Shown here piece by piece: positions 11,539 through 21,889 of a stretch of 64,000 nt of DNA; the first letter of the stretch is position 1; each line of letters opens with the position of its first letter. The notes beneath the pieces were generated by a model that worked only from the letters and a program-made list of their open reading frames with translations, was not told the DNA's origin and searched no databases. Location of the stretch: contig OAPG01000017.1 in assembly GCA_900208305.1 (NCBI GenBank), forward strand, positions 372,001 through 436,000, written 5' to 3'. This stretch comes from Melanopsichium pennsylvanicum (taxonomy: Eukaryota; Basidiomycota; Ustilaginomycetes; Ustilaginales). The position numbers and the translations under genes are program-made.

Positions 11539-13869
11539 CTAGAAGATGTAACGTTTGGCCATTTCGATACGTCTTCGTTTAACGCTAATAATTGGCATTA
11601 TTGAATCTACCCCTGTGTTTGTCACTGAAGTTGTTTCATCACTAAGCTTGATCTGTTGCTGTTGCTGTTGCTGTTGCTGTTGTGTTTGTTTCTCCATTTG
11701 TTTGTACTGCGATTGTCGTTTCTGTACAGCTTCTGGTGATGTATCGATACGCAATTCTACCTCTGGTTCGACAAAAGTCATGCGTAATGCAGCAACAAGT
11801 TTTCTCCTTTTAATCCTTTCCACCACCACCTTTTGACTTTTCTCCAACTTGTTCACATCCACTGTGGTTTTGTCTGTGTTCGTGACCCCCCTCCCTGTGT
11901 TGGCAGATGCATTCGGTTGAACTTCAGGATTCGAGATAGGTTTCAACAAAATCTCAACGGAATGTGCCACCGGACCACCTGCACTACCAGTCATGATCTG
12001 CAAATCCGTCGACCCAACACCCATTCCTCCCGCAGCCGCCGCAGCAGCAGTAGGACCAACAAGAGGAATCACATTGACTTGTGCAATCATGTCGAGTTGG
12101 GCAAGATATGCATCATCCGCCCGTTGTCGGTCGTACTCCAACCCTCGAAGGTAGATCTTGAGATTCGTGAGTAAAGCAGACAATTGCTTGATCGGAGCCG
12201 TTGGATCAGAGTTACCTGTTTGAGATGTTCCTCCTGCCGCCATCGCCATCCTGCGAGAACCGTGATCAACTGACGTGGAAGAGTTCTGAAGCTGCAGGCA
12301 ACGAGCACAATTGAGCCATTCCACAAGTCCAAATGGCGGAGGCGAGTATTCGTACTGCTTCAGCTTTCTCTTGGTGCTCGGTTGAGAATTGACTGCATCG
12401 CTACCGGAGGAGCTCGGTGAGGCTGCGTACGCATCAAGAGGATCAGCCGGAGAGAGCGGAGACGGTGTACCGCTGGGACCGCGGTTGACGCTGAGACTCG
12501 AGCAAGATGCCATGTAGAGCGATGGAGGTAGCGTGGCAGTGTACGAGAGATAGAGGTCCAGAAGTTCGTGGATTGCTTCCTCGACGTCTTCTACCCGAAC
12601 GTGGAGTTCAACGTCGCAGGCTGGAAAAGGTTCGGACAAGGGGATACTGATCGAAGTGGCTTGCTTTGCTGCTGCGTTGTCTCCTGATGATGGTGCTGGT
12701 GAGGTAGACACGGATTTGATTCTACCCAAGAACTGTGTGATCGCATCACTTGGCGCATCCTTCCTGCCAGTTGGTGATCCACCTTCGCGTTGACAAGGTA
12801 CACTACACGGTGGAGGTCTAGCCAGCAGTGCAGCAGCGTACAAGCTAGCCACAGCAATAACATTGGGAGAATACTGCATAGGCCCAGTACCCCTAAACAT
12901 ATCAGCGCACACCTTCCAAGCGCTCCTGATCAAAGACTTGTCCAAGCCGCACTTGCGTCCTACTTTTATGACCATCTTGAACGCTGCGTTTGCTTTGCTG
13001 TGGAAATTGAAGCAGAGGCTTTCGAGGATGAATTTTTCGAGCGCCATGAGACGCTTACGGTCTGTGTCGAGAATGTTGGGGTCGATGTCGGATTCACTTA
13101 CGCTGCCAATAGCCATGGCTAACGGGCGAAGGGATGATAAGCCTGGCTCTGCAAGAGTGGACGCAAATTTCCGTTTCTGACCCGCCAGAGTTGGGAAGGT
13201 GGCTGGCTCTGCAGATGCAGATGCGGATGCGGATGCGGATGGGAGTGCATCGGGAACGGGAGAAGAGGAGCCACCTTTGACCAACTGCGGAAAGCGAAGG
13301 GCATAGCTTGCCAAAAGCAAGTCTCTTGGCTTCTTGTGGGTGTCGCATAGCTTTGCAGCAACAAACAGGCTGGCTACTGCGATCTCGTGCAGCACGAAAT
13401 CGGTTGGTGGATAAAAAAGATGGAAGCGTTGATAGACCTGTTGAGCTGTGGCGATAGTCGTTTGTGGAAAGCCAAGACGGGAAGCGACAGACTGAATAAA
13501 GCCGGTTGCAATATCTCTGTTGGTCAACCACGACGAAGAGGACATGCGAGCTCCTCGACGGCGAGTGTAGAGGGTTTCGAGTTGGATGGAGGTAAGGTAG
13601 GGAACGTGGATGAGGGTTGGGATTGGGACTGGACTCAAGAATTCGGTTGAACTGGGAGGGGTGGACACGGATGTTGTGTTGGTGATCATAGCGCTAGGCG
13701 TTGTGATGGCGGATGGAGGCTGAAATGGGGCTGAGCGATCCCTAGGTCCAGTTGGGGGTTGCAATGTTGGACGCGTTGGTGCTGTGGAAGGTTGTTGGCG
13801 ATTGTCGTTGCTCCGCCATGTATTGGGCGCAGGGCCGGGGCCCGCGGTACCAAAAACATACGCTGGCAT
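11539..13869 (-). CDS. CTK2: Cyclin, CTDK-I beta-subunit (CTK2)-like
   Basis: Single-exon protein of 776 residues from ATG 13869; an upstream in-frame GTG at 13905 is not a likely start. Two cyclin-box halves are visible. The first contains LGFPQTTIATAQQVYQRFHLF and FVAAKLCDTHKKPRDLL. The second contains FNFHSKANAAFKMVIKVGRK and SPNVIAVASLYAAALL. These patterns resemble yeast Ctk2 more than cyclin T or K, suggesting the partner of a Ctk1-type kinase that phosphorylates Ser2 of the RNA polymerase II tail. Yeast Ctk2 is only about 320 residues; the extra length is a Ser/Ala-rich insert between the halves, a long disordered C-terminal half, and a Gln run near the end encoded at about 11653-11688. 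Other transcriptional cyclins remain possible. Confidence 0.75.
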   Translation of the reverse strand: MPAYVFGTAGPGPAPNTWRSNDNRQQPSTAPTRPTLQPPTGPRDRSAPFQPPSAITTPSAMITNTTSVSTPPSSTEFLSPVPIPTLIHVPYLTSIQLETLYTRRRGARMSSSSWLTNRDIATGFIQSVASRLGFPQTTIATAQQVYQRFHLFYPPTDFVLHEIAVASLFVAAKLCDTHKKPRDLLLASYALRFPQLVKGGSSSPVPDALPSASASASASAEPATFPTLAGQKRKFASTLAEPGLSSLRPLAMAIGSVSESDIDPNILDTDRKRLMALEKFILESLCFNFHSKANAAFKMVIKVGRKCGLDKSLIRSAWKVCADMFRGTGPMQYSPNVIAVASLYAAALLARPPPCSVPCQREGGSPTGRKDAPSDAITQFLGRIKSVSTSPAPSSGDNAAAKQATSISIPLSEPFPACDVELHVRVEDVEEAIHELLDLYLSYTATLPPSLYMASCSSLSVNRGPSGTPSPLSPADPLDAYAASPSSSGSDAVNSQPSTKRKLKQYEYSPPPFGLVEWLNCARCLQLQNSSTSVDHGSRRMAMAAGGTSQTGNSDPTAPIKQLSALLTNLKIYLRGLEYDRQRADDAYLAQLDMIAQVNVIPLVGPTAAAAAAGGMGVGSTDLQIMTGSAGGPVAHSVEILLKPISNPEVQPNASANTGRGVTNTDKTTVDVNKLEKSQKVVVERIKRRKLVAALRMTFVEPEVELRIDTSPEAVQKRQSQYKQMEKQTQQQQQQQQQQIKLSDETTSVTNTGVDSIMPIISVKRRRIEMAKRYIF
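11653..11688 (-). repeat. CAA/CAG tract encoding poly-Gln in the CTK2-like cyclin
   Basis: Six copies of CTGTTG on the plus strand, read as alternating Gln codons on the minus strand, close to the C-terminus. Confidence 0.95.
13211..13240 (-). repeat. Hexanucleotide repeat encoding a Ser-Ala run in the cyclin
   Basis: About five copies of a GATGCG-like unit inside the cyclin reading frame, read as alternating Ser and Ala between the two cyclin-box halves. Confidence 0.9.
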
Positions 13870-14982
13870 TGCGATGATGCTTGAAGACGCAACTATGATG
13901 AGCACAGATGCGACATGGTTCGAGCGAGTGATGTGCTACTGTGTTGATGGGAGAGGAACAAGATGCCGAAAGGTTAGTTGAGGCCAAGTAACGGAAAAGG
14001 GACTGTGATGCATTCCGAGTCGAGAAGAACAACAGAGTGGAGCCTTATTTTTCTGAAAAGATGTTAGGCCGAGTCTCCTCGGCGTTCAAAGCAGTGCGCA
14101 TGTGGAGCACAAAGCAACCTTGAATTTCGAGGGGATTGCAAAAGAGCCACCATACAGTACACAAACACACATACACAAACACAAGGTGCGTGCATCTCAC
14201 CGCTTTGTTTTTACTTTGACGTGGAATGGCTTTTTTACACCGTTGTCCGAATTGACAATAGCAGCTACCAGCCCACTTGAGAGGGATTGATTGCCCAATC
14301 TACTGCATTTGCTCAAAGCATCGTAATAGAGAGTGATTCAGACACATGGTGATTTGAATGGGAAAGTCAAGATCTTCAAGAAGCCGTCGAGTGACACAGA
14401 AAATCATGCACTGCACTGTTCAAGCACCAACTCAAAAACTCGGCAAAATTTCAGTCAGTAAAAGTAGAATACGTCAGCCGAAAATCGATCGACGCAGTCA
14501 CAGAGTCGACTCTCTCTCTCTCTCTCTCTCTTTCTCTGCCTCTCTGTGTGTGATTATTGTGTGTAAATGTGCACAGCTTGTGAGGTGAGTGTGACTTTAC
14601 GAGAATTGAAATTTGGTTCTGTATTTCGGTTCAACGTGAACTGTGACACTGCGGGAACCAATTCATGTTTTCTTTCCGACCATATGCATCCTCCATTCAG
14701 CTCGCGGCCGGTCCGATTCTTACAGCTGATTCATAAAGGCATATGTATGGCATTATTGGCATAGAGTCTTGTCTTACCAAACCACTCTCTTACCTACTCA
14801 ATTATCGTCTCACCTTTTTCTCTCGATCACATCAAGTCTATTCTCATCTCGCCTTTCTCACCTTTCTGCTGGTCAGACGACGTGGGCTCGTTCGTATCTT
14901 CAAGCTTTCTTTGCTCATCTACTGAGCGCGACAAACAATCAAGTATCGAACATCCTTGGCAGTCGAGGCCGCTCACAACATC
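13870..14982. other. Divergent intergenic region, CTK2-like / MscS channel genes
   Basis: 1.1 kb between divergent starts; both promoters are expected here. A (CT)n microsatellite lies at about 14510-14532 and CT-rich sequence occupies about 14760-14900 just upstream of the channel gene. No gene is supported. Confidence 0.6.
14510..14532. repeat. (CT)n microsatellite
   Basis: About eleven CT units followed by further pyrimidine-rich sequence and a short GTGTGTG. Confidence 0.9.
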
Positions 14983-17910
14983 ATGTCACCAGCTCCTTCT
15001 CCTCCTCCATTGCGCTCTCAAGAGTCGCTGCCTGACAGCTTCTCAAACGGACCCGCTTCCCCTCCTTACGAGCGACAGAATCATTTCGATGCTCTACCGC
15101 CCATTTACGACAGTCAAACCAATCTTGCAGCTCAACATACCTCTCAATCCGAGAGCACCTTGCTCCGCGATGCTGCTGTAGCTGCTCTTGCATCGGGTGA
15201 CACAAACCACTCTCATCTCGAACGCACTCAATCCAAGTCCGCTCCATTTGCCACACCCCTCCAAAAAAGCGTGCCTGATAACTCGTCAAGCTCGGGCACT
15301 AACTCAAACTCCAATTCCCGCCCTGGTACTGCTGGCCCTCGAGTCGCCATCACCGATCCTCTCGCTGACTTTCGTGACCGAAATCTCGACAAGCCAACAG
15401 GTCTCGGTCCCAATTCTGACTTTCCTCCTCACCAGACCAACCGCACTCCCGGCACTTTCAACTACAGTACTAACGTGCCCTACCGTCCCCCATTCCATCG
15501 TCAAGACAGCGAAGTCTCGTCCACCGATGGCGGCGATCGCGACTATGGCGACTTCAACTGGTCGGACGAGGAAGATCTCGACGATGCTGCAAGATTCGAG
15601 GATGAGCAGGCCAAACAGGTTCGCATGGGCAGACTCAGCTTGTGGAAGATTCTCAACTTTCTCGCCACCACTTTTCTCGGCAATCTCATCGTCTCTTGCT
15701 GTCTCCTCGTACCAGCCATTGTCATTCAGTACGTCTACCGTCGACGTGGTCCGGACGAGGGCCATCGTGACTTTGTAGCAGACAACGTCCAGGCTTGGTT
15801 CATCTGGGCTGCTTTCAATCTTCACGTCGAATGGTGGATCCACTTCCTCGTCGAACTCTTTCCGAAAGCCGTGCTCGGTGTCATTCAGCTCATCTGGGGC
15901 CGTCCCAGTCAACGCGTCCTCTCGCTCGCCGAGTACTTTAATGCCATCAAGCGTTACATCAAGCTCATCGGCTATGCTGCTCTCAGCTGGGGCTCATGGG
16001 CCATCATCTTCAACTCCATCTACAACCTCTACAACCGCTCCGATCCACAAGCCAGCCGAGCTCGCTACCTTTACCGCATCTACCAAGTCATTCAATTCTT
16101 TTTCTTCTTCACCCTCACCATCTGTGCAGAAAAGGTCATCATTAAGCACATCGCCATGTCCTTCCACCGTAGCGCCTACGCCGATCGTATTGCAAAGGTC
16201 ACAAAGTCGCTCAAGGTGTTTGACTGGCTGCGTGACCACAAGCCCAAGCTCAAAGCAAGAGACAACACTTCAGCGTTTGGTTTCTCTCGCTCAACTCGTT
16301 GCTCGCCGAGTGCCAGCGGTGCTGCTACCCCCGTGCCACTTACAGAATTTGCTCTCGAGAGCCAAGCAAACAAATCTCGCAACGTGTCCAGCTCGAGCAA
16401 GAATTCGTGGTTCAAAAAGCACAGTAAGAAGCGTCCTTCCGACCACGGCGCGTACACTGGCACAAACGATCGTGCCATTGACCCTGCTACTGGAAAACCT
16501 GCCGAGGGACAAGCACCGGCTCGTGGAGATGGCAGATCCAACATCATCGCTCGTGCTGCAGCTCGTGGAGGCCGTCGCGTTCGTGTCACAGCCGGTCAGG
16601 CTAGCACCCTTGCTCGTGTTGCCATGAACGATCCCTTCGGTCTTCTTCGCAACGATGCCATCGGAATCGGCACCGACATCAACTCGCCCGCCGCAGCCAA
16701 GCGACTTGCGAGGTCCATCTTTGTCGCCTTCCGCGGATCTCACAAGCGCTCTTACCTCGTCCCTTCCGACTTTGAACCCGCTTACACCACTTCCGACGAA
16801 GCCAAGGATGCATTCGGCGTTTTCGACCGAGACGGCAACGGTGACATTTCTCAATCAGAGATCAAGAACACCGTCATGCAGGTGTACAAGGAACGTCGCT
16901 TCCTCAGTCGCTCCATGCAGGATGTTAACCACGCCGTCGGTCAGCTGGATGCCATCTTCCTCGTTGTCACCATGATCATCATCCTCTTTGAGGCCCTTGC
17001 GATCTTCAACGTGAACATCGGAAAGACGTTGACCACATTCTACTCGCTCGCGATCGCGTTCGCCTTTGTGTTCAAGGAATCCGCTGCCAACGTCTTTGAT
17101 TCGATCATCTTCATCTTTATCACTCACCCTTTCGACACTGGCGATCGAATCCAGATTGGAGAAGCGGTTCTTGTCGTCAAGCGTATGTCGTTGCTTTCCT
17201 GTCTCTTCACAGACTCGTTGAACCAAGATGTGTACATAAGCAACGTGATCCTTTCGGCGACCAGCATCATCAACATGCGTCGCTCTGGGTATCAGTGGGA
17301 GTCCATCACTGCTCAGTTCGACTTCAATACTCCGCTCGAAAAGCTGGACGCGGTCGAACAGGATATGATTCACTGGCTGCAAACCGAGCCAGAGCGACTC
17401 TTTGTGCCCAGTACTGCCATTGTGCCGCAGAAAATAGAGTACATGCGGTCGTTGGAATGTACGATTGGTATGACTCATGCCGACACTTGGCAGGATTGGG
17501 GTAGGAGGTTCTACCGAAAGAACGCTTTCTTTGCTGCCTTTTCGTTCTACTGCAAGAAACACGGAATTCGCTACGCAAACCCTGTACAGCCCATCGTTTA
17601 TTGGTCGGAGGATGCGGCTCAGTTGCCTCCTAGCTACGACACGAATGGTGGTCAGGCACCTCAACGACGGGAATCGATGAGTGCAGAGGAGGACAACGGA
17701 TATATCCTGGACGACTTTAGCCCCTCGCCTTTCAGCAGTCCTCAGATCAGGGCTGCGGGCGGAGCCGTGGCGTTGCCTCCAAAGAAGCCCAAGAGTTTCA
17801 TGAACTTCACTCCACCACCAGACGAGTTGGAGGTGGACGTTGCCAATGTCAGAGCCAGAAAGGTCAAGAGGGAGGCCAAGAAGTTTGCAAATCAGGGTGG
17901 CGATGGTTGA
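14983..17910 (+). CDS. EF-hand MscS-type mechanosensitive channel (Msy1/Msy2-like)
   Basis: 975-residue single-exon membrane protein. The frame is open from a TTG at 14956, but the first ATG is 14983. The N-terminal 200 residues are disordered. Hydrophobic helices follow from about residue 220 (LATTFLGNLIVSCCLLVPAI), with more around 265-380. An EF-hand loop DRDGNGDISQSE lies at about residues 615-626, just before the last helices. The MscS pore and beta region follow, with HPFDTGDRIQIG at about residue 714 and later INMRRSGYQW. Fission yeast Msy1 and Msy2 with this architecture are ER/cortical channels that shape calcium signals in hypo-osmotic shock; the same role is inferred. The C-terminal 120 residues are disordered. 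It is convergent with MTR3. Confidence 0.9.
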   Translation: MSPAPSPPPLRSQESLPDSFSNGPASPPYERQNHFDALPPIYDSQTNLAAQHTSQSESTLLRDAAVAALASGDTNHSHLERTQSKSAPFATPLQKSVPDNSSSSGTNSNSNSRPGTAGPRVAITDPLADFRDRNLDKPTGLGPNSDFPPHQTNRTPGTFNYSTNVPYRPPFHRQDSEVSSTDGGDRDYGDFNWSDEEDLDDAARFEDEQAKQVRMGRLSLWKILNFLATTFLGNLIVSCCLLVPAIVIQYVYRRRGPDEGHRDFVADNVQAWFIWAAFNLHVEWWIHFLVELFPKAVLGVIQLIWGRPSQRVLSLAEYFNAIKRYIKLIGYAALSWGSWAIIFNSIYNLYNRSDPQASRARYLYRIYQVIQFFFFFTLTICAEKVIIKHIAMSFHRSAYADRIAKVTKSLKVFDWLRDHKPKLKARDNTSAFGFSRSTRCSPSASGAATPVPLTEFALESQANKSRNVSSSSKNSWFKKHSKKRPSDHGAYTGTNDRAIDPATGKPAEGQAPARGDGRSNIIARAAARGGRRVRVTAGQASTLARVAMNDPFGLLRNDAIGIGTDINSPAAAKRLARSIFVAFRGSHKRSYLVPSDFEPAYTTSDEAKDAFGVFDRDGNGDISQSEIKNTVMQVYKERRFLSRSMQDVNHAVGQLDAIFLVVTMIIILFEALAIFNVNIGKTLTTFYSLAIAFAFVFKESAANVFDSIIFIFITHPFDTGDRIQIGEAVLVVKRMSLLSCLFTDSLNQDVYISNVILSATSIINMRRSGYQWESITAQFDFNTPLEKLDAVEQDMIHWLQTEPERLFVPSTAIVPQKIEYMRSLECTIGMTHADTWQDWGRRFYRKNAFFAAFSFYCKKHGIRYANPVQPIVYWSEDAAQLPPSYDTNGGQAPQRRESMSAEEDNGYILDDFSPSPFSSPQIRAAGGAVALPPKKPKSFMNFTPPPDELEVDVANVRARKVKREAKKFANQGGDG

Positions 17911-18268
17911 TTTACACATTTCAGATTTGCTTGCCATCCTCTTTTCGCTTCTCTTTTTATTTAGTTATTTTTTTTTTGCTGCAAATCTCCGCACATTTTT
18001 CCCATCTAGATTTTCTGATGCACTTTTTCTCACATCATGTTTTGCAAGTCTCTCTCATCAATCGCATTCTCAAAACCATTCTATCGTCATCTAGTCTCTT
18101 CGCCGCTGTATTTCGACTCAATTGAGCAATCCACGATGAACGTAGGCATCATACTCAAAATGGCGCCTCATTGAGAAAGGCAAAGGATATAGATTGTTTG
18201 GCAAGAATTGCGCTCGACTTACGCCGTGGGTAAAGTGAAAGCGGATGCATTTGGTCTTTGTTGCGTGT
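17911..18268. other. Convergent intergenic region, MscS / MTR3
   Basis: 358 bp of T-rich sequence shared by the two 3' UTRs. Nothing else seen. Confidence 0.6.
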
Positions 18269-19265
18269 CTAGTTGGCAGCATTGCTTAGAGCGGTCCTTC
18301 TCTCAAAGTCCTCCGCCAAAGCTTGAGCTACAACTTTATGTATCTCAATCAAGCTGGTGTGCACCTTATCCAGTGCCTCATCTAGCACTTCTGCGTCGAT
18401 ACCCGCCGACATCATAACCGCTTTTTCCCCATCTTCACTTATCTTAAATTGAGTTGAGCCAGCGGTGACATTTAAGCAAGTGACGCTAGCCAAAGCCGGC
18501 ATACCGCACATCAAAATTCTGCTTCCCGTCTTCATCGCCGTAACCAATCCAATGTCAGCCGTGCTCGGATCCAAGAGTACCCTTTTGTCCTGAGACAAGT
18601 TTTCAGCGTTGGCTGGAACAAGGGCGACTGATCCGACCACAAGTCCGAACATTTCAATCCCAGCACTGGCGAGAGCTGTGGTTGCGGCGATGCAGCTGGC
18701 AGCAATACACGATTCGTCAAGTCCATCTGTTTGAAGCACCATAATATGAACATCGAGTGATGCTTTTGGGAGAAGGTCCAGCCGAAGGGAAGGCAGGAGA
18801 GCTTGATGGAGAAGGACTGAGAGATTTTCACTTTCCGTTGTCTGTGATAACATGAAGTGAGAAGGTTCGCTATCTCAGTACAAAATTTTTCAAGTTCCAT
18901 AAGAGAGAAGCTACGATGCTTACCTTTCCAGGCGTCCTTCGCCGTCTACTTGAGAATGGTGCAAACTTGACCTCAACATTCAGCTCAGCTTTACCGCTGT
19001 ATTGCCGACCTTTCACTTGACGTGGGCCAAACACAGAGCAGGCAAGTTTCAGATCACCTATCTCGACATATGAGCTTCCTGATGCGGATGAGACAAGATT
19101 TGTCTGGAGGAAGATGGGCCGGAGTTCGGAATAGGCTCGATTGTCTGGACGCTGCTGCGAGGTTGATGCGATAGGAGCGGAGCTGGAAGCTGTCGAGCTC
19201 GGACCTTCGTAGACTGGGACATAACTTGGTGGCCCGTTGACCCTTCTTCGGTCGAATTTGGACAT
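18269..19265 (-). CDS. MTR3: Exosome complex RNase-PH-like subunit (MTR3)
   Basis: Non-catalytic ring subunit of the RNA exosome, the 3'-5' RNA decay machine of nucleus and cytoplasm. Two exons, 19265-18924 and 18841-18269, give 304 residues. The 82-bp intron has a GTAAG donor and CAG acceptor in phase 0. The N-terminus has the RNase PH opening (DNRAYSELRPIFLQ, then GSSYVEIGDLKLACSVFGPRQVK) and the second exon has the second half with DESCIAASCIAATTALASAGI and later GVVGS-like and DP-rich segments. The order and the long N-terminal leader favour Mtr3/EXOSC6 over Rrp46 or Ski6/Rrp41; Rrp46 is the main alternative. Its start codon is 355 bp from the divergent CSN1 start. Confidence 0.82.
18842..18923 (-). 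other. MTR3: MTR3 intron
   Basis: 82 bp, GTAAG donor after codons RTPGK, CAG acceptor before TTESENLS; phase 0. Confidence 0.85.
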
Positions 19266-19620
19266 GATGTATATGTTTCGTCGCGGCTAGATTCTGAAGA
19301 GTAGGTCAAGCAGCAAGATGGAAGATGATAAACGAGAGATGCTCAGAGATGTGCGTCAAAAAAAATAGAATTCTTGGATCGCTGGGTGGAGTTGCTGCTT
19401 TTTTTTTTCTTCATCAATTTGTGAGATCGTGTGGCTCAACAAAGGCAGTTCTTTTTCACGTGTTTGGTCGCGCAATACTTTACTGCGCTCGAGCCTCCAC
19501 CATGCAAAACGGGTGCAAAAGGTGCACAAAGGTGCAAAGCTGAGCATTAACACCGGTGGTTTCACTCTACGCAGCTATCCGCCCTTCATCGTTCTGCTTC
19601 ACGATCAAACTTGTTCCACG
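19266..19620. promoter_or_regulatory. Shared divergent promoter region MTR3 / CSN1
   Basis: 355 bp between the two ATG codons. It must contain both promoters, unless one reaches into its neighbour. A CACGTG-type palindrome (TTCACGTGTTT) lies at about 19455-19462. No TATA box is evident. Confidence 0.45.
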
Positions 19621-21228
19621 ATGGAAGAGGTCACATACACAGGCTCTGATACCGCCTCGTTCTTGTCAGAAATGTTACTGACAGACATTTCTATAAACCC
19701 GGGGAACGCCTTCGACTGGGAAGCCTACACCTCGCAGTACCCAACTCAAGCGCGCATTCAACGCCTCACCTACATTGCCAAGCACTGCGCATCTCTCCGC
19801 ATCCCTTGCTCTCGGGCTGCCATATCTCTCATTCAGTCCTCAACCCGGAATGTATCTGACTACCAATACATGGTGACCGTTCACAACACCCAACCTGGTC
19901 CCTCATCCAACCTTATCCCAGCCTCCGACCGTATCTCCGCCGACTCTTCATGGATTCAATCCACCCAAGCGCGCAACAATGCCGAGCGGCAAAAGCTAGA
20001 GCTCGAGATGCGCAACTACCAGAACAATCTCATCAAAGAATCGATTCGTATGGCACACAGGGACCTGGGCGACCACTTTTGGGATACTGGCGATTACAAC
20101 GAGGCGTTGAAGAGCTACACCAAGACGAGGGATTACTGCAGTACCACTGATCATGTGATCGAGATGTGTCTGAACGTTATCGAGGTGAGCTTGAGGTTGG
20201 AGAACTGGTCAAATGTGCAGACGTTTGTCAGTAAGGCGGAAGGCGTATTAGAGGGTTATGTGCCAAGTGGCAGTGGGGCTGGAGGTAGGAAGCTGAGCTC
20301 ATTGGGAGCGAGTGGGATCGCGCCGCCGACCAAAGGGGCAAACACTGCTGGCGGCGATGCTATTGGGGCGCTGTTTAGAGCTGGTGGCTCTGCTGCTGTA
20401 CCGACAGGTCCTACCTCGTCGAGCAGCAATGCTCAGGCCGGAGGTAGTGGCGAAAGCGCCTCACAGGCAGCTGCGAGAAAAGTGGTTCAGGAGACGGGCG
20501 CCAAACTTCGCGCAGCCAACGCAATAGCCTGTCTAGGTCAAGGTCGCTATGAAGCTGCAGCAAAGCTTCTTCTCAGCATCGACCCAGCGCACAGCGCATC
20601 CTTTGAAGACATGATCTCCCAATCCGATGTGTCGATTTACGTTGCTTTTTGCAGCCTTGCGACGATGGAACGCAACACGCTTAGAACGAACGTCATGGAG
20701 AACACAAAGTTCCGAGGCGTCCTCGAGCACGAGCCACACGCCCGAGAACTACTCGAAGCGTTCACTTCGGCTCAGTTCAAACGCGTTGGAGAGATCTTGG
20801 ATGACCATTCAGCGCGTCACCTTCTGGACCCTTACCTCGCTCCGCACGTCCACAGTCTGCGTACTTCGTTGACCAGGCGAGCATTGCGACAATTTTTTAC
20901 ACCGTTTGACAGAATCAGCATTGCGAGAATGGCAGCAGCATTCGGCTGGAAGGAGGGCAAAATGGAGGAAGAATTGGTGCGATGTATCGAAAGAGGAGAA
21001 TTCAAGAACCTGCCTGGTAAAGCAGCCGAGACTGGCGATGCGAGGATCGATACGATCAGCGGCACAATGGAGTATAAGACCAAGGACGCAAGAAGGGCAG
21101 TGTTTGACGACGCACTCGAGATGGGCGACAAGAGATACAGGGAGACCAAGAGGCTTTTGCTGAGGATGAAGTTGGTGGAGAATGGCGTGATTGCTAAGGC
21201 GAACAGAGCGTACACGGTGGATGCTTAG
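19621..21228 (+). CDS. CSN1: COP9 signalosome complex subunit 1
   Basis: 535-residue PCI-domain protein of the COP9 signalosome, which removes Nedd8 from cullins and so controls SCF-type ubiquitin ligases. The frame opens earlier at a GTG (19429), but the first in-frame ATG is 19621. The N-terminal part has the CSN1/Rpn7 pattern ARIQRLTYIAKHC; a TPR-like helical block follows (RDLGDHFWDTGDYNEALKSY, characteristic of Rpn7/CSN1). A Gly/Ser/Ala-rich insert covers about residues 218-295. The C-terminal PCI region contains RISIARMAAAFG and the winged-helix stretch with GTMEYKT. The sequence is closer to CSN1 than to Rpn7, which has a shorter, insert-free form. It lies 5' of the proteasome gene RPT5 on the same strand, with separate promoters. 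Confidence 0.87.
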   Translation: MEEVTYTGSDTASFLSEMLLTDISINPGNAFDWEAYTSQYPTQARIQRLTYIAKHCASLRIPCSRAAISLIQSSTRNVSDYQYMVTVHNTQPGPSSNLIPASDRISADSSWIQSTQARNNAERQKLELEMRNYQNNLIKESIRMAHRDLGDHFWDTGDYNEALKSYTKTRDYCSTTDHVIEMCLNVIEVSLRLENWSNVQTFVSKAEGVLEGYVPSGSGAGGRKLSSLGASGIAPPTKGANTAGGDAIGALFRAGGSAAVPTGPTSSSSNAQAGGSGESASQAAARKVVQETGAKLRAANAIACLGQGRYEAAAKLLLSIDPAHSASFEDMISQSDVSIYVAFCSLATMERNTLRTNVMENTKFRGVLEHEPHARELLEAFTSAQFKRVGEILDDHSARHLLDPYLAPHVHSLRTSLTRRALRQFFTPFDRISIARMAAAFGWKEGKMEEELVRCIERGEFKNLPGKAAETGDARIDTISGTMEYKTKDARRAVFDDALEMGDKRYRETKRLLLRMKLVENGVIAKANRAYTVDA

Positions 21229-21889
21229 CGTAGGCTTTGTTATTCTTCGTTCCTGCGGTGACTCTCGGTCTTTTCATTCCAATCCACGTTTTGTGATGCA
21301 TGTTGCTGACTATATGCTGGTCATGTTTGCCCTTCGTAGAGTGGACCCTTCACTTGTCATGGCCTGACGATACTGCAAGACGATTCTGCAGAAAGTGGTC
21401 AAGGTCATTTGTCGATCTGCCTATTTTTGGACCAGGCGTGTGAGATCGCGAACGTATTACATTTAAAAAGAATTTGATTGCTGTGCCACAAAGTGTATGC
21501 GGCGCGGATGGGACGCGCGAGCTTTTTGTGATCGAGCTTGGGACGAGAGACAGAGAGAGAGGAAGGAGAGAAAGGGCAACAAACTCCACTTTGGACCACG
21601 CATATTCTAACTGCAAGCTGCCAGCCAGTGCGACGCAGCATTTGAGCCACTTTACAGAGCAGCTGAGCTTCTTGACATTGCACCAACACTTTGAGCTGTT
21701 CATTCCTCGTTCGTCGTTGTCCTGCATCTCGTCCACATCGCGCCTCTTTTCGCACCAATTGCACATTCTGATCTCCATTCTCTACGATCACTCACCTCAA
21801 CATAATCAGACCGCGGATTCACGCCGACACACACCTCGTCGTACACCACTCACAATCAGCCAAACACTTGATCTCAATCATAGCTCAAC
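21229..21889. other. Intergenic region upstream of RPT5
   Basis: 661 bp containing the CSN1 3' UTR and the RPT5 promoter. No gene seen; the open frame at 21474-22154 is out of frame with, and overlaps, RPT5. Confidence 0.6.

Noticed and set aside
13870..13905. Upstream start of the CTK2-like cyclin
   Set aside because: The codon at 13905 is GTG; ATG 13869 is the first plausible start.
14956..14982. Upstream start of the MscS channel
   Set aside because: The codon at 14956 is TTG; the first ATG in frame is 14983.
16855..17937. 360-codon minus-strand open frame
   Set aside because: Antisense to the MscS channel; the plus frame has EF-hand and MscS signatures.
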